This document shows, in pieces, positions 26,842 through 35,054 of a DNA stretch of 64,000 nucleotides. The notes under the pieces are model-generated. The model searched no databases. It saw only the letters and a list, made by a program, of their open reading frames with translations, and was not told where the DNA came from. Source of the stretch: Flemingiibacterium sp045634005 (lineage in GTDB: Bacteria > Bacillota > Clostridia > Oscillospirales > CAG-272). The stretch lies in the NCBI GenBank assembly GCA_045634005.1, contig JAZQZL010000058.1:12639-76638 (forward strand). Reading direction: 5' to 3'. The number at the start of each line of letters is the position of its first letter. Position 1 is the first letter of the stretch. The position numbers and the translations under genes were made by a program.

Positions 26842-27893
26842 TTTCTGATTCCTCTACATTCGTCTAAAATCTCATATACACGCAGTCCGTCAAGTGTAGC
26901 AATTCCGATATATTTAGAGCCAAATTCAACGGTCTTCTCGACTCCGTGTTTTATTCGAATGCGTGCTACAACGTCAAGCGTTTCGATGTCTACAACTATC
27001 AGTCCTTTGCTACAGGAAATATAGTAGACCGATTTGTTGAAAGATTGAACAATCTCACTCACGTCGTTGCATTCGCAGCCCGCCGCGTTTAATATAGCCA
27101 CGACAGTTTCTTCGTCATCTATGCTACACTGGAAATCGGGTTTCGAATCATTCTCAACGCGGCACATCTTCCCGTCAATTTCTTCAAAGCAAACAGATAG
27201 TCCAAGGCTTGCAGTTAGCCCTGCGGCTTCAATAAGAGTTATTCTTTGTGTGCTTTTATCATAGTCGATATACGACGGGGATATATATCGCTCAAATTCC
27301 GGCAATGGATACTCCTCGATTGATTCTCCATCAAATTTTACAATTGTATGATAGTCTTCGCGATTCTCGTCTTGCTTATCTCGGTCAATCCCCAATAGCA
27401 GACACTTGTTTATCTCCGGTACGAGTCGCATACACCTGAAATAGTATTTCCCTTGAATCATATCGACATATGAAAGCCTTTTCTCAAGCACCGCATTGAA
27501 GGTATAGCGTCTTACAGCCGACGTTCCAACCGATGAATTGTAAACCAAAATATATATTGATTTTCCGTCAAATGACCAGCATCCGTCGATTAGGCAGCCG
27601 CAAGGATGCGCACCTTCTATTGCATATTTTCTAATTTTGTAGGTGTCAAGTGATAAAACATAAAACGTATCATTTGTTGCAAGAATTAGAACCCACTTTT
27701 CATCTGGAGATACCAAGGCAGCTACTGCGTGCGAAAGTGTGCCTATTTTCTTGATTAAACGAAGTGTTGAACGTTCAAGCACGCTAACACTTCCTCTTGT
27801 GCAGCATACTACAAAATTTTGTGATAGAGATATTTGTTCTGCTCGCGTAATAGGTTCCGCTTTTATTTTCGTTAGTTTCATATTATTGTGCAT
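26838..27893 (-). CDS. Beta-propeller-like protein of unknown function
   Basis: About 350 residues, no signal peptide. Repeating beta-rich units of about 40-50 residues (for example ALVSPDEKWVLILATNDTFYVLSL, CWSFDGKSIYILVYN, VYYISCSKGLIVVDIETLDVVARI) resemble WD40/YVTN propeller blades, but no catalytic motif is seen. The region looks more AT-rich than its neighbours. It starts inside or just after the end of ogg; GAGAGG favours the ATG at 27893 over the one at 27881. Function unknown; a protein-interaction scaffold is only a guess. Confidence 0.65.
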   Translation of the reverse strand: MHNNMKLTKIKAEPITRAEQISLSQNFVVCCTRGSVSVLERSTLRLIKKIGTLSHAVAALVSPDEKWVLILATNDTFYVLSLDTYKIRKYAIEGAHPCGCLIDGCWSFDGKSIYILVYNSSVGTSAVRRYTFNAVLEKRLSYVDMIQGKYYFRCMRLVPEINKCLLLGIDRDKQDENREDYHTIVKFDGESIEEYPLPEFERYISPSYIDYDKSTQRITLIEAAGLTASLGLSVCFEEIDGKMCRVENDSKPDFQCSIDDEETVVAILNAAGCECNDVSEIVQSFNKSVYYISCSKGLIVVDIETLDVVARIRIKHGVEKTVEFGSKYIGIATLDGLRVYEILDECRGIRK

Positions 27894-28782
27894 TATACCT
27901 CTCATAATAGAACAAATACTGCTGTGCTATGCCCGCGTATTTACCGAGTGCGGATATGTCAAGCCCGTCAGGATAGTATTTTGCAAGCACACGCTTTATC
28001 CACACGTCGACGGGAAACGCCTCGGTCTTGTCAAAGCCGAACAGCATCGCGCACGCCGCCACCTTCGGGCCGACACCCTTGACGGCACAGAGCAGTTTCT
28101 CTGCTTCTGTCGGTTCTGCGGCGCTTATCGCCGAATAGTCAAGCTCTCCACTTACCGCACGGCACGCAGCATCGTATATGTACTTTGCACGGAACCCCGT
28201 TTTCAGTGCGAATATGGCATCCTCGCCCGCATCAGCAAGCGCCTTCGCTGTCGGGAATGAATAATGCACCTCGCCGCCGTATTCGATTGGCTCGCCCCAC
28301 TCGCGGCTCATCGCGGAAATAATCTTCTTAATTCGCGGAATATTGTTGTTCTGCGACACAATAAACGAGCAGACCGCCTCCCACGGCTCCTGACGAAGTA
28401 TCCTTATACCGTCGCCGTATTCCATAGCCTTCGGCATCACCGTATCACGTCCGCCCGTCGCCGCGGCAAACCGCTCGGCAATATCGCGGCGCACGTCGGA
28501 ATAGTCCACGTCAAGCGCAAGATAATGCCGCCAGATCTGCTCAAACTCGTCGGCGGTGGTATTGTGGACGGTGATAGAATCGGGCGTATCCTGCCCTATT
28601 CTAATGTATCTTCCGTATGCAACGCCCGCAATCTCCGTCGCGTGGCTCGGCGCGGCGACGGGATCGAAGCGAAAACACTGACCGCAGTCGAATATCTGTG
28701 ATATTTTGAAATTTTCCAGCCCGTCGACGCGCACAGCGTTACCGTCAGGCGTTGACAGATCGGTTACTACTATATTTTTCAC
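27883..28782 (-). CDS. ogg: 8-oxoguanine DNA glycosylase (OGG1-type)
   Basis: 299 residues; N-terminal OGG domain with FDCGQCFRF (33-39) and a helix-hairpin-helix-GPD domain. The catalytic pair is visible: Lys240 in VKGVGPKVAAC and Asp259 in FPVDVWIKRVL, so it should be a bifunctional glycosylase/lyase excising oxidised guanine. GTG start. First gene of an operon with the propeller-like gene and a GNAT gene. Confidence 0.9.
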   Translation of the reverse strand: MKNIVVTDLSTPDGNAVRVDGLENFKISQIFDCGQCFRFDPVAAPSHATEIAGVAYGRYIRIGQDTPDSITVHNTTADEFEQIWRHYLALDVDYSDVRRDIAERFAAATGGRDTVMPKAMEYGDGIRILRQEPWEAVCSFIVSQNNNIPRIKKIISAMSREWGEPIEYGGEVHYSFPTAKALADAGEDAIFALKTGFRAKYIYDAACRAVSGELDYSAISAAEPTEAEKLLCAVKGVGPKVAACAMLFGFDKTEAFPVDVWIKRVLAKYYPDGLDISALGKYAGIAQQYLFYYERYNAQ

Positions 28783-28812
28783 AACTTACCCCATATGTTA
28801 ACAAATTAGTCC

Positions 28813-28841
28813 TTGCTTTATTTTTATTATAAAGGTATAAT
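28813..28841 (+). promoter_or_regulatory. Plus-strand promoter ahead of repeat copy C and the DUF6062 gene
   Basis: TTGCTT (28813-28818), 17 bp, TATAAT (28836-28841). Its transcript would carry a leader of about 370 nt including repeat copy C before the DUF6062 start. Confidence 0.7.
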
Positions 28842-28854
28842 GTAAATAAATCAA
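28826..28854 (-). promoter_or_regulatory. Sigma-A promoter of the ogg operon
   Basis: Minus-strand TTGATT (28849-28854), 17 bp, TATAAT (28826-28831), about 45 bp before the GTG of ogg. It overlaps the divergent plus-strand promoter. Confidence 0.75.
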
Positions 28855-28859
28855 GTGTG

Positions 28860-29190
28860 TTCGGAGAAATTTTCGTACAAACACCGCACGCATCGGCGCG
28901 AGCGAAGCAAGCGCCCCTACCATGCGCTAACCTTGCGCGCAGCGAAGCGTCCGCGCTCGGATAACCACTCCTGACGGGACATCACCATCGCTCTGTACCG
29001 CTAAACAGTTGTTGGGGTGCCGACACGGGTGTCGGCGAGGTCCCCAACTGCCCGAAGCGCGGTGCACGAAAATCGGAGCGCAAATGTTCCGACCGAGAGC
29101 GCTAAATTTAGCTTTTGCATTCGCTGACAAAATGTGATGGCGAAGCCAATATGAAGTTTTTGCGGAGCTTTTTTCAAAAAGCGACCGTTT
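28860..29190 (+). repeat. Mosaic intergenic repeat, copy C (upstream of the DUF6062 gene)
   Basis: The 434-bp gap 28783-29216 has no gene. After the divergent promoters it holds a GC-rich hairpin-forming stretch (about 28870-28960). Next is the nested hairpin (29011-29048; outer GTTGGGG/CCCCAAC, inner GCCGACAC/GTGTCGGC), then the block TGGCGAAGCCAATATGAAG...GCTTTTTTC-AAAAAGC (29138-29186), which ends about 15 bp before the ribosome binding site. Same order and sense as copies A and B. Confidence 0.83.
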
Positions 29191-29216
29191 CCCCTACTAA
29201 CGACAAGGAGAACACC

Positions 29217-29945
29217 ATGGAAAAGATCTACACAATTCCCGTCAATGAAGCGTTTGATGCCTCTCGTGACGACCACGCGTGCGGATGCCCGTTCTGTACG
29301 CTTTACAATATGCTCGAGAACAATGAGCTTGAGCTTATCCTGGGCGCATCGATGATGGAGCCCGACGTGCGTATTAAAACAAATAAGCAGGGATTCTGTA
29401 AAACGCACTACGATATGATGTTCACACGCAAGAACCGTCTTGGTATGGCGCTTATGCTCGAGAGCCACTTAAACGAGCTTCGCGATGACACTAACGGCAA
29501 GGGGCTTTCCGCGCTGAAGGGAATCGGCGTCGAGCCGATGAAGCGCCTTGCGGAGCTTGAAGACACCTGCTACGTTTGTAAACGCATCGAGTTTTCACTT
29601 TCGAAGATGTTCGAAACCGCCGTGCTTTTGTGGGAGCAGGACTCCGAATTCCGCAAGAAGCTCAAGGAGCAGCCCTATATCTGCCTGCCGCACTACCGTA
29701 TGTTCGTTGAATACGCACGCCGCGGACTTCCCAAGAAGCTGTTCGGCGACTTTTACAAGGACGTATCCACCGTCGTCAACACATACTTCGACGAGCTTCG
29801 CGAGGACGTCAGTTGGTTCTGCAAGAAGTTTGACTACCGTTACGACAGCGAGCCGTGGGGCAACGCAAAGGATGCCGTCGAGCGTGCGATCAAGTTTACC
29901 TCGTGTGACATACATAAGGGCGAAAATCCGCTTGCAAAAAAATAA
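29217..29945 (+). CDS. DUF6062-family protein
   Basis: 242 residues, no signal peptide or membrane segment. Cysteine/histidine pairs are spread through it: CGCPFC (22-27), GFCKTHY, CYVC, and YICLPHY, suggesting two treble-clef-like metal sites. I recognise the overall pattern as the DUF6062 family of Clostridia; function unknown. AAGGAGAACACC precedes the ATG. The frame is open upstream into the repeat, but without a ribosome binding site. Confidence 0.8.
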   Translation: MEKIYTIPVNEAFDASRDDHACGCPFCTLYNMLENNELELILGASMMEPDVRIKTNKQGFCKTHYDMMFTRKNRLGMALMLESHLNELRDDTNGKGLSALKGIGVEPMKRLAELEDTCYVCKRIEFSLSKMFETAVLLWEQDSEFRKKLKEQPYICLPHYRMFVEYARRGLPKKLFGDFYKDVSTVVNTYFDELREDVSWFCKKFDYRYDSEPWGNAKDAVERAIKFTSCDIHKGENPLAKK

Positions 29946-29961
29946 TTCCGCATAACTACGT

Positions 29962-29987
29962 AAAAAGCCGTCCGAAGACGGCTTTTT
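29962..29987 (+). terminator. Terminator after the DUF6062 gene
   Basis: AAAAAGCCGTC-CGAA-GACGGCTTTTTT, a stem with a run of six T. Confidence 0.93.
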
Positions 29988-30148
29988 TGCTTACTTTTTG
30001 CCATATACCCATTTTTGTCGCTCGCAAAATGACCAAATTCGCTTTGCTTCGCTTTAATTTTTTAAACCACAAACACGCCAAAAATGTATTTATTTGTCAA
30101 TATACTCTTGCGCCGATGTGCACTATTTACAAAAATACACCTTTTATA

Positions 30149-30177
30149 TTGATTTTTCCTCTAAAATAGTATATAAT
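30149..30177 (+). promoter_or_regulatory. Sigma-A promoter of the M23 peptidase gene
   Basis: TTGATT (30149-30154), 17 bp, TATAAT (30172-30177), 110 bp before the start codon. Confidence 0.8.
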
Positions 30178-30286
30178 AATAGAAGTGTGTATAAAAAACA
30201 CTGTCACTGTAAAGTAAAAGTCTTTTCCCCAAATAAAAGCTGACATCACCGTTTTACCCCCTCGGCAAATAAATAAGGAGATACTT

Positions 30287-31666
30287 ATGTCACGAAAACA
30301 GTTTGACGGCAAGATGATAAAAAAGATACTGAATTTTGCTGTTCCGACGGCAGTTTTTGCCGCCGCGGCACTGTACATAATAAACTTTGCTTCATACGAT
30401 GTAGCGCTAAAAGCGAGTATCGGCGGTGTTTGTTGCGGATACGTCGAATCGTACACCGATCTCACCGAGGCAAGATCAAATGTGCAGACCGAGGTTTATA
30501 ACGTAACCGACGGACGATACGTAGCAGATATAGATATTGCATACGAGCTCGTTAACGTCCGCAATCCCGAATATCTTTCAAAAGAGGACTGCCTCGCACT
30601 TATGTGGAACGAGGTTGAAGACGATTTCACAGAAGCTTATATGCTCTACGTCGATGACCGTCAGGCAGCGGCTTACGCTAGCCGCGAGGAGCTTGATGCT
30701 CTCATCGCCTCTATCGAGTCCGATCTGCTTGCTTCTGTTGGAGAATCCTTCAGCGCGGTCAAGATAAACAACCGCGTTCGTATTGAAAAGCAGCTTTGCC
30801 TTAACTCGATGTTTATGTCTATCGATAAGATCAACGAGCTGCTCAACCCTCTCGCAGCGGAAGAACTCGCCGCAGCCCAGGAAAATGCAAACAAGGCAGA
30901 CACGCTTCTGACTATCGGCTCATTGAAAGCATTTGCTCCGAGCAGTGAGGGCGCCGAAGCTGAACAGCCCGCTGAAGACCTCACGCTTGAGTACAATTTC
31001 GTAAACACCGTAACCCTCGAGGAAGACGTTCCGTACGGCACGCAGTATGTCGAGGACTATGACAATTACGTAGGCTACGAAAGAGTCGTCAGCAGAGGTG
31101 TCAACGGTAAGCGCACCGTTAACTACGAAATACTCTATGACACAGAAGGCAATATAATCGGCAGAAACGAGCTTTCACACACGATCACCACTCCCGCCAA
31201 GGACAAGGTGGTTCGTATCGGTGTAAAGGAAGCGCCCCAAGCCATTCCCACAGGAACGTTTATATGGCCTTGTGAGTCGCCCTACGGCATCTCCTCTCCG
31301 TTCGGCTGGAGAGTTATATACGGCAAGAAGGAGTTCCACCTCGGAATAGACCTTCCCAACGCCGTTGGCACGCCGATATACGCCGCTGACGGAGGCAAGG
31401 TAGTTTTCGCAAGCTACTCTCCGTCCTATGGATACAACGTACGCATTGAGCACGCAGACGGATATTCCACCGTTTACGCGCATCTTTCAAAGATAACCGC
31501 ATACGTCGGTCAGAAGGTATATCAGGGTCAGGAGATAGGAAAAATGGGAAGCACCGGTCTTTCCTACGGCAGCCACCTGCATTTCGAAATCAGAATAAAC
31601 GGCGAGGCGCAGAATCCCGAGTTATTCTTACCCACGATCAAGCCCGAAATGACGCTCGACAAATAA
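30287..31666 (+). CDS. Membrane-anchored M23-family peptidoglycan endopeptidase with G5 domain
   Basis: 459 residues: basic N-terminus, membrane anchor about 13-33, an extracellular helical region (about 40-220), a G5-like beta domain (about 228-310, DVPYGTQYVEDYDNY then GRNELSHTITTPAKDKVVRIG), and a LytM/M23 domain at 320-450. Zinc ligands are in FHLGIDLP and GSHLHFEI, with a further His in YAHLSK. It should cut peptide cross-links in the cell wall. Single-gene unit with its own promoter and terminator. Confidence 0.92.
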   Translation: MSRKQFDGKMIKKILNFAVPTAVFAAAALYIINFASYDVALKASIGGVCCGYVESYTDLTEARSNVQTEVYNVTDGRYVADIDIAYELVNVRNPEYLSKEDCLALMWNEVEDDFTEAYMLYVDDRQAAAYASREELDALIASIESDLLASVGESFSAVKINNRVRIEKQLCLNSMFMSIDKINELLNPLAAEELAAAQENANKADTLLTIGSLKAFAPSSEGAEAEQPAEDLTLEYNFVNTVTLEEDVPYGTQYVEDYDNYVGYERVVSRGVNGKRTVNYEILYDTEGNIIGRNELSHTITTPAKDKVVRIGVKEAPQAIPTGTFIWPCESPYGISSPFGWRVIYGKKEFHLGIDLPNAVGTPIYAADGGKVVFASYSPSYGYNVRIEHADGYSTVYAHLSKITAYVGQKVYQGQEIGKMGSTGLSYGSHLHFEIRINGEAQNPELFLPTIKPEMTLDK

Positions 31667-31670
31667 ATTT

Positions 31671-31698
31671 AAAGGACGGGATAATTCCCGTCCTTTTG
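31671..31698. terminator. Terminator between M23 gene and spoVG
   Basis: AAAGGACGGGA-TAAT-TCCCGTCCTTTT between convergent genes; T-run best on the plus strand, usable in both directions. Confidence 0.9.
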
Positions 31699-31713
31699 TT
31701 CTGTACTGTAAGA

Positions 31714-32016
31714 TTATAAAATCTCTGCCGCCTCGACCTCGGATGCCCCCTGTGCGATAAGCTCGAGCTCGCGGTTGTACGCCTCGATAACGCACTCTTC
31801 AAGCTCTGATCTGAACTGCGCATTGATCGGGTGAACTATATCGCGGTAAGTACCGTCAGGATTCTTTCTGCTGGGCATTACGATGAAATATTTTTCTCGA
31901 GCGTTAATGACCTTAATGTCGTGCACCGCCAACTGACCGTCAAACGTTACGGAAACAATAGCCTTCATAGGGCCGTCGTCGAAAAGCTTTCTTACCTTGA
32001 TATCTGTGATTACCAT
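31714..32016 (-). CDS. spoVG: SpoVG, RNA/DNA-binding regulator
   Basis: 100 residues from MVITDIKVRKLF; family motifs AIVSVTFDGQLAVHDIKVI and MPSRKNPDGTYRDIVHPI are clear. SpoVG binds nucleic acids and affects sporulation, septation and virulence genes in Firmicutes. Start follows GGAGGAT. The open frame extends 38 codons upstream without a ribosome binding site, so the shorter start is used. Confidence 0.96.
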   Translation of the reverse strand: MVITDIKVRKLFDDGPMKAIVSVTFDGQLAVHDIKVINAREKYFIVMPSRKNPDGTYRDIVHPINAQFRSELEECVIEAYNRELELIAQGASEVEAAEIL

Positions 32017-32116
32017 TTTTGATCCTCCGTTTTGCCCGAGCAGGACGAAACTCAAAAAGATAAAGGTCGGGCGGTTTCTGATGTTAAAATATAGTGGGGT
32101 TCTGTACCCTGCTACT

Positions 32117-32122
32117 ATTATA
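32117..32122 (-). promoter_or_regulatory. Possible -10 box of spoVG
   Basis: Consensus TATAAT on the minus strand about 100 bp before the start; no convincing -35 at 16-18 bp (TTGCAT lies 19 bp upstream). A sigma-H type promoter, as in Bacillus, was not recognisable. Confidence 0.4.
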
Positions 32123-32274
32123 CAAGACAATTATGAAAATTATGCAATCATTTTTTGAAATTTATGAGGCTACTTCGAAAGTTTTTTATTAAATAGTTTG
32201 GTACGTTTTGTGAATTGCTAAAAATAAAGCAGCCGTTTTTTAACAAAAGACTTTTATTTTTATGCCGTGTATGA

Positions 32275-32280
32275 TATAAT
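32275..32280 (+). promoter_or_regulatory. Possible -10 box of murC
   Basis: TATAAT 34 bp before the murC ATG; the -35 region is poor (T-rich). Confidence 0.5.
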
Positions 32281-32314
32281 GATATTGTTATAAAATTGAT
32301 TACGGGAGATTTTT

Positions 32315-33724
32315 ATGTATACAAGCTACAGCATATCACAGCTTGAAAAAATATTTTCCACGTCGAGATCCGTATATTTCATCGGAATCGGCGGCATCAG
32401 TATGTCCTCTCTTGCGCATATCGCGCTCTCGGGCGGACTTACCGTAGGCGGATACGACCGCACACCGAGCCGCCTTACAGCCACGCTTGAAGCGGACGGC
32501 GCGACGATACACTATGAGCTTGATCCCGCGCACGTCGACTCGTACGACGTAATCGTCTACACGGCGGCTATCGCACGCGACAATCCGGAGCTTGTCCGCG
32601 CGCTCGAATACGATGCAACAGGCGAAAAATACTGCGTCTACCGTGCGGATTTTCTCGGCTATCTTATGAGCTCGCACAAAAACCGCATCGGCGTTTCGGG
32701 TATGCACGGCAAATCCACCGCAACCTCGATGGTTGCGCATATATTCCTTGCGGCAGACACCGATCCGACGGTAGTATCGGGCGCTGAGCTTTCCGCGATG
32801 GGCGGCGCGTACCGCATCGGCTCGAAGGAAAACTTTATAATGGAAGCCTGCGAGTATCAGGACAGCTTCCACTCGTTCACGCCGAATATCGCGGTGGTTT
32901 TAAACATCGACATGGACCATCCCGACTATTTTAAGGACCTCGATCAGATAATCACGTCGTTCAGCCGCTATCTCGACATCGCAAAGGACGGCTATGCTGT
33001 TCTGAACGCCGACTGCGAAAACGTAAAGCGCGCGGCAAAGGACTACACAGGCAAAACAGTCACGTTCGGAATGGAAAAGCCCGCCGATTTCACCGCTGAC
33101 AACATCACCTTCGATCACGGCAAGGCTGAATTTGATATTATAAAGCGCGGCGAGCACTTCGCGCACGTTAAGCTCGGAGTAACGGGCCGCCACAATATAA
33201 TGAACGCGCTCGCGGCATCTGCCGCCGCAGATATATGCGGTGTGTCGCCTAATGCGATAGCTAACGGTCTTGGCAGCTATACGGGTGCAAAGCGCCGTAT
33301 GGAGCTTCGCGGAAGCGTCAGCGGCACAAGCGTACCGCTTTACGACGACTACGCGCATCATCCTACCGAGGTAAGAGCCACCCTCTCGGGCGCGCTTGAC
33401 TGCGGCTATGACCGCGTTGTAGTTGTGTACCAGCCGCACACCTATTCGCGCACATATGAGCTGTTTGACGAGTTCGTCGACGCTTTCAACGGCGCAACCG
33501 AGCGCAGCGCACACATCGTGTTCGCTGATATCTACGCGGCGCGCGAGAAAAACATTTACGGCATCAGCTCGGAAATGCTCGCCGATCAAGTCGGCGGCTC
33601 GGTATATCTGCCCTCGTTTGAAGCGATTGCCGAATATCTTCGCCGAGAGCTTCGCGAAAACGATATGCTCATCGTAATGGGCGCAGGCGACATTATAAAT
33701 CTCGACAAGCTGCTTTTGGGGTAA
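32315..33724 (+). CDS. murC: UDP-N-acetylmuramate-L-alanine ligase
   Basis: Adds L-Ala to UDP-MurNAc in peptidoglycan precursor synthesis. 469 residues: N-terminal Rossmann GIGGISMSSLA (24-34), ATP P-loop GMHGKSTA (129-136), the Mur-ligase YQDSF and NIDMDHPDYF metal segments, and the C-terminal DDYAHHPTEVRATL signature. GGGAGA precedes the start. pnuC follows after 6 bp. Confidence 0.95.
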   Translation: MYTSYSISQLEKIFSTSRSVYFIGIGGISMSSLAHIALSGGLTVGGYDRTPSRLTATLEADGATIHYELDPAHVDSYDVIVYTAAIARDNPELVRALEYDATGEKYCVYRADFLGYLMSSHKNRIGVSGMHGKSTATSMVAHIFLAADTDPTVVSGAELSAMGGAYRIGSKENFIMEACEYQDSFHSFTPNIAVVLNIDMDHPDYFKDLDQIITSFSRYLDIAKDGYAVLNADCENVKRAAKDYTGKTVTFGMEKPADFTADNITFDHGKAEFDIIKRGEHFAHVKLGVTGRHNIMNALAASAAADICGVSPNAIANGLGSYTGAKRRMELRGSVSGTSVPLYDDYAHHPTEVRATLSGALDCGYDRVVVVYQPHTYSRTYELFDEFVDAFNGATERSAHIVFADIYAAREKNIYGISSEMLADQVGGSVYLPSFEAIAEYLRRELRENDMLIVMGAGDIINLDKLLLG

Positions 33725-33730
33725 GGCAAA

Positions 33731-34417
33731 ATGAAGAAAATAAGCAATCCCTTTCGCGATCTAACACGATTTGAGCTCACACTCTGGCTCGTTTCTGCGT
33801 GCGTCGTAGCAGCATCGGGAATTTTGTCGGGCCCCGAAAGCCTTCTTTCCACCGTGGCGTCGCTTATCGGCGTGACGGCACTTATCTTCGTTGCAAAAGG
33901 CTACGTTATAGGGCAGGTATTCGTACTCATATTTTCCACGCTCTACGGCATAAATTCGCTGTACTTCACCTATTACGGCGAGATGATAACCTATCTTTGT
34001 ATGAGCGCTCCTGCCGCGGCGGCAACGATAATCGCGTGGCTCCGCCACCCGTACAAGGACACCAAAGAGGTCAAGGTAAACCGCATCACCAAAAAAATTC
34101 TGCTGCTTATGATTGGGGCAACTGCCGTCGTGACCGTCCTGTTCTACTTTATCCTCGGTGCGCTCGGCAACGCGAACCTCATCGTTTCGACTCTCTCGGT
34201 CGCAACGAGCTTTTTCGCTTCGCTTCTGACGTTCTGGCGCAGCCCGTACTACGCGCTCGCGTACGCCTCGAACGACCTCGTTCTGATTGTTCTGTGGACG
34301 CTCGCCGCGCTCACGGATATAGCGTACCTGCCGATGGTATTCTGCTTTATAATGTTCCTTGTGAACGACCTCTACGGCTTCTACTCATGGAAGCGCATGG
34401 AAAAAAGACAAAAATAA
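33731..34417 (+). CDS. pnuC: PnuC-family nicotinamide riboside/mononucleotide transporter
   Basis: 228 residues with about seven hydrophobic segments. Family features are GINSLYFTYYGEM in the middle and the end NDLYGFYSWKRMEK. Imports an NAD precursor (nicotinamide riboside in characterised members). Likely co-transcribed with murC (6-bp gap). No NAD-sensing riboswitch was seen upstream. Confidence 0.9.
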   Translation: MKKISNPFRDLTRFELTLWLVSACVVAASGILSGPESLLSTVASLIGVTALIFVAKGYVIGQVFVLIFSTLYGINSLYFTYYGEMITYLCMSAPAAAATIIAWLRHPYKDTKEVKVNRITKKILLLMIGATAVVTVLFYFILGALGNANLIVSTLSVATSFFASLLTFWRSPYYALAYASNDLVLIVLWTLAALTDIAYLPMVFCFIMFLVNDLYGFYSWKRMEKRQK

Positions 34418-34441
34418 AAAGAGCCTTTAAGGCTCTTTTTT
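34416..34441. terminator. Terminator between pnuC and ppa
   Basis: AAAAAGAGCC-TTTAA-GGCTCTTTTT between convergent genes, T-runs on both strands. Confidence 0.92.
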
Positions 34442-34973
34442 ATTTACAGAAATTCTCGATATAGCTGTCGATTGCCGTTGCGATTATCTCTACTGCGGCA
34501 TCGCGGTCAGCAACCTCATCAACTGCCGTGTCCTTGTTTTCAAGGTTCTTGTAGACGGTGAAGAAGTGACGCATTTCATCAAAAATGTGCTTGGGAAGCT
34601 GATCGATATTCTTGTAGTGGTTGTAGGTGGGATCGCCGAACGGGATCGCGATTATCTTTTCGTCGTGACGTCCGCCGTCCATCATCGAGATAACACCGAT
34701 GGGGTACGCGCGAACGAGCGTCAGAGGCTCAAGTGCCTCCGAGCAGAGAAGCAAAACGTCGAGCGGGTCGCGGTCGTCGCCGTACGTGCGCGGTATAAAA
34801 CCATAGTTCGCGGGATAGTGCGTCGACGTGTAAAGGATACGGTCAAGCATTATAAAGCCCGTTTCCTTATCAAGCTCATATTTCTTCTTACTGCCCTTTG
34901 AGATCTCCACGACGCATACAAAATCCTCGGGAGTGATGCGCTTGGGGGATATATCGTGCCAGATGTTTGACAT
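34440..34973 (-). CDS. ppa: Inorganic pyrophosphatase (family I)
   Basis: 177 residues from MSNIWHDISP. Metal/catalytic signature DRDPLDVLL, with YPANYGFIPRTYGDD before it and DEKIIAIP after it. Hydrolyses pyrophosphate released by biosynthesis. GAGGAG precedes the start; an upstream in-frame ATG lacks a ribosome binding site. Confidence 0.95.
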   Translation of the reverse strand: MSNIWHDISPKRITPEDFVCVVEISKGSKKKYELDKETGFIMLDRILYTSTHYPANYGFIPRTYGDDRDPLDVLLLCSEALEPLTLVRAYPIGVISMMDGGRHDEKIIAIPFGDPTYNHYKNIDQLPKHIFDEMRHFFTVYKNLENKDTAVDEVADRDAAVEIIATAIDSYIENFCK

Positions 34974-35014
34974 AGTTTTTCTCCTCAAATATTTACACTT
35001 ATCTTTAGTATACA

Positions 35015-35050
35015 ACTCGCCGCGTTGATATATTCAAGCGCGGCGAGCTT
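35015..35050. terminator. Possible hairpin between serA and ppa
   Basis: CTCGCCGCG and CGCGGCGAG form a 9-bp stem around a 12-14 nt loop. The T-run is poor on the minus (gene) strand, so it may be an attenuator or only a partial terminator. Confidence 0.4.
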
Positions 35051-35054
35051 TTAT

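Larger units (their letters stand above)
29946..30286. other. Intergenic region between the DUF6062 gene and M23 peptidase
   Basis: No gene seen. It holds the DUF6062 terminator at its start and the M23 promoter near 30.16 kb; the part between is AT-rich and shows nothing I recognise. Confidence 0.7.

Noticed and set aside
35015..35050. Strong terminator after serA
   Set aside because: Stem is good, but the T-run is poor on the gene strand; kept only as a low-confidence hairpin.
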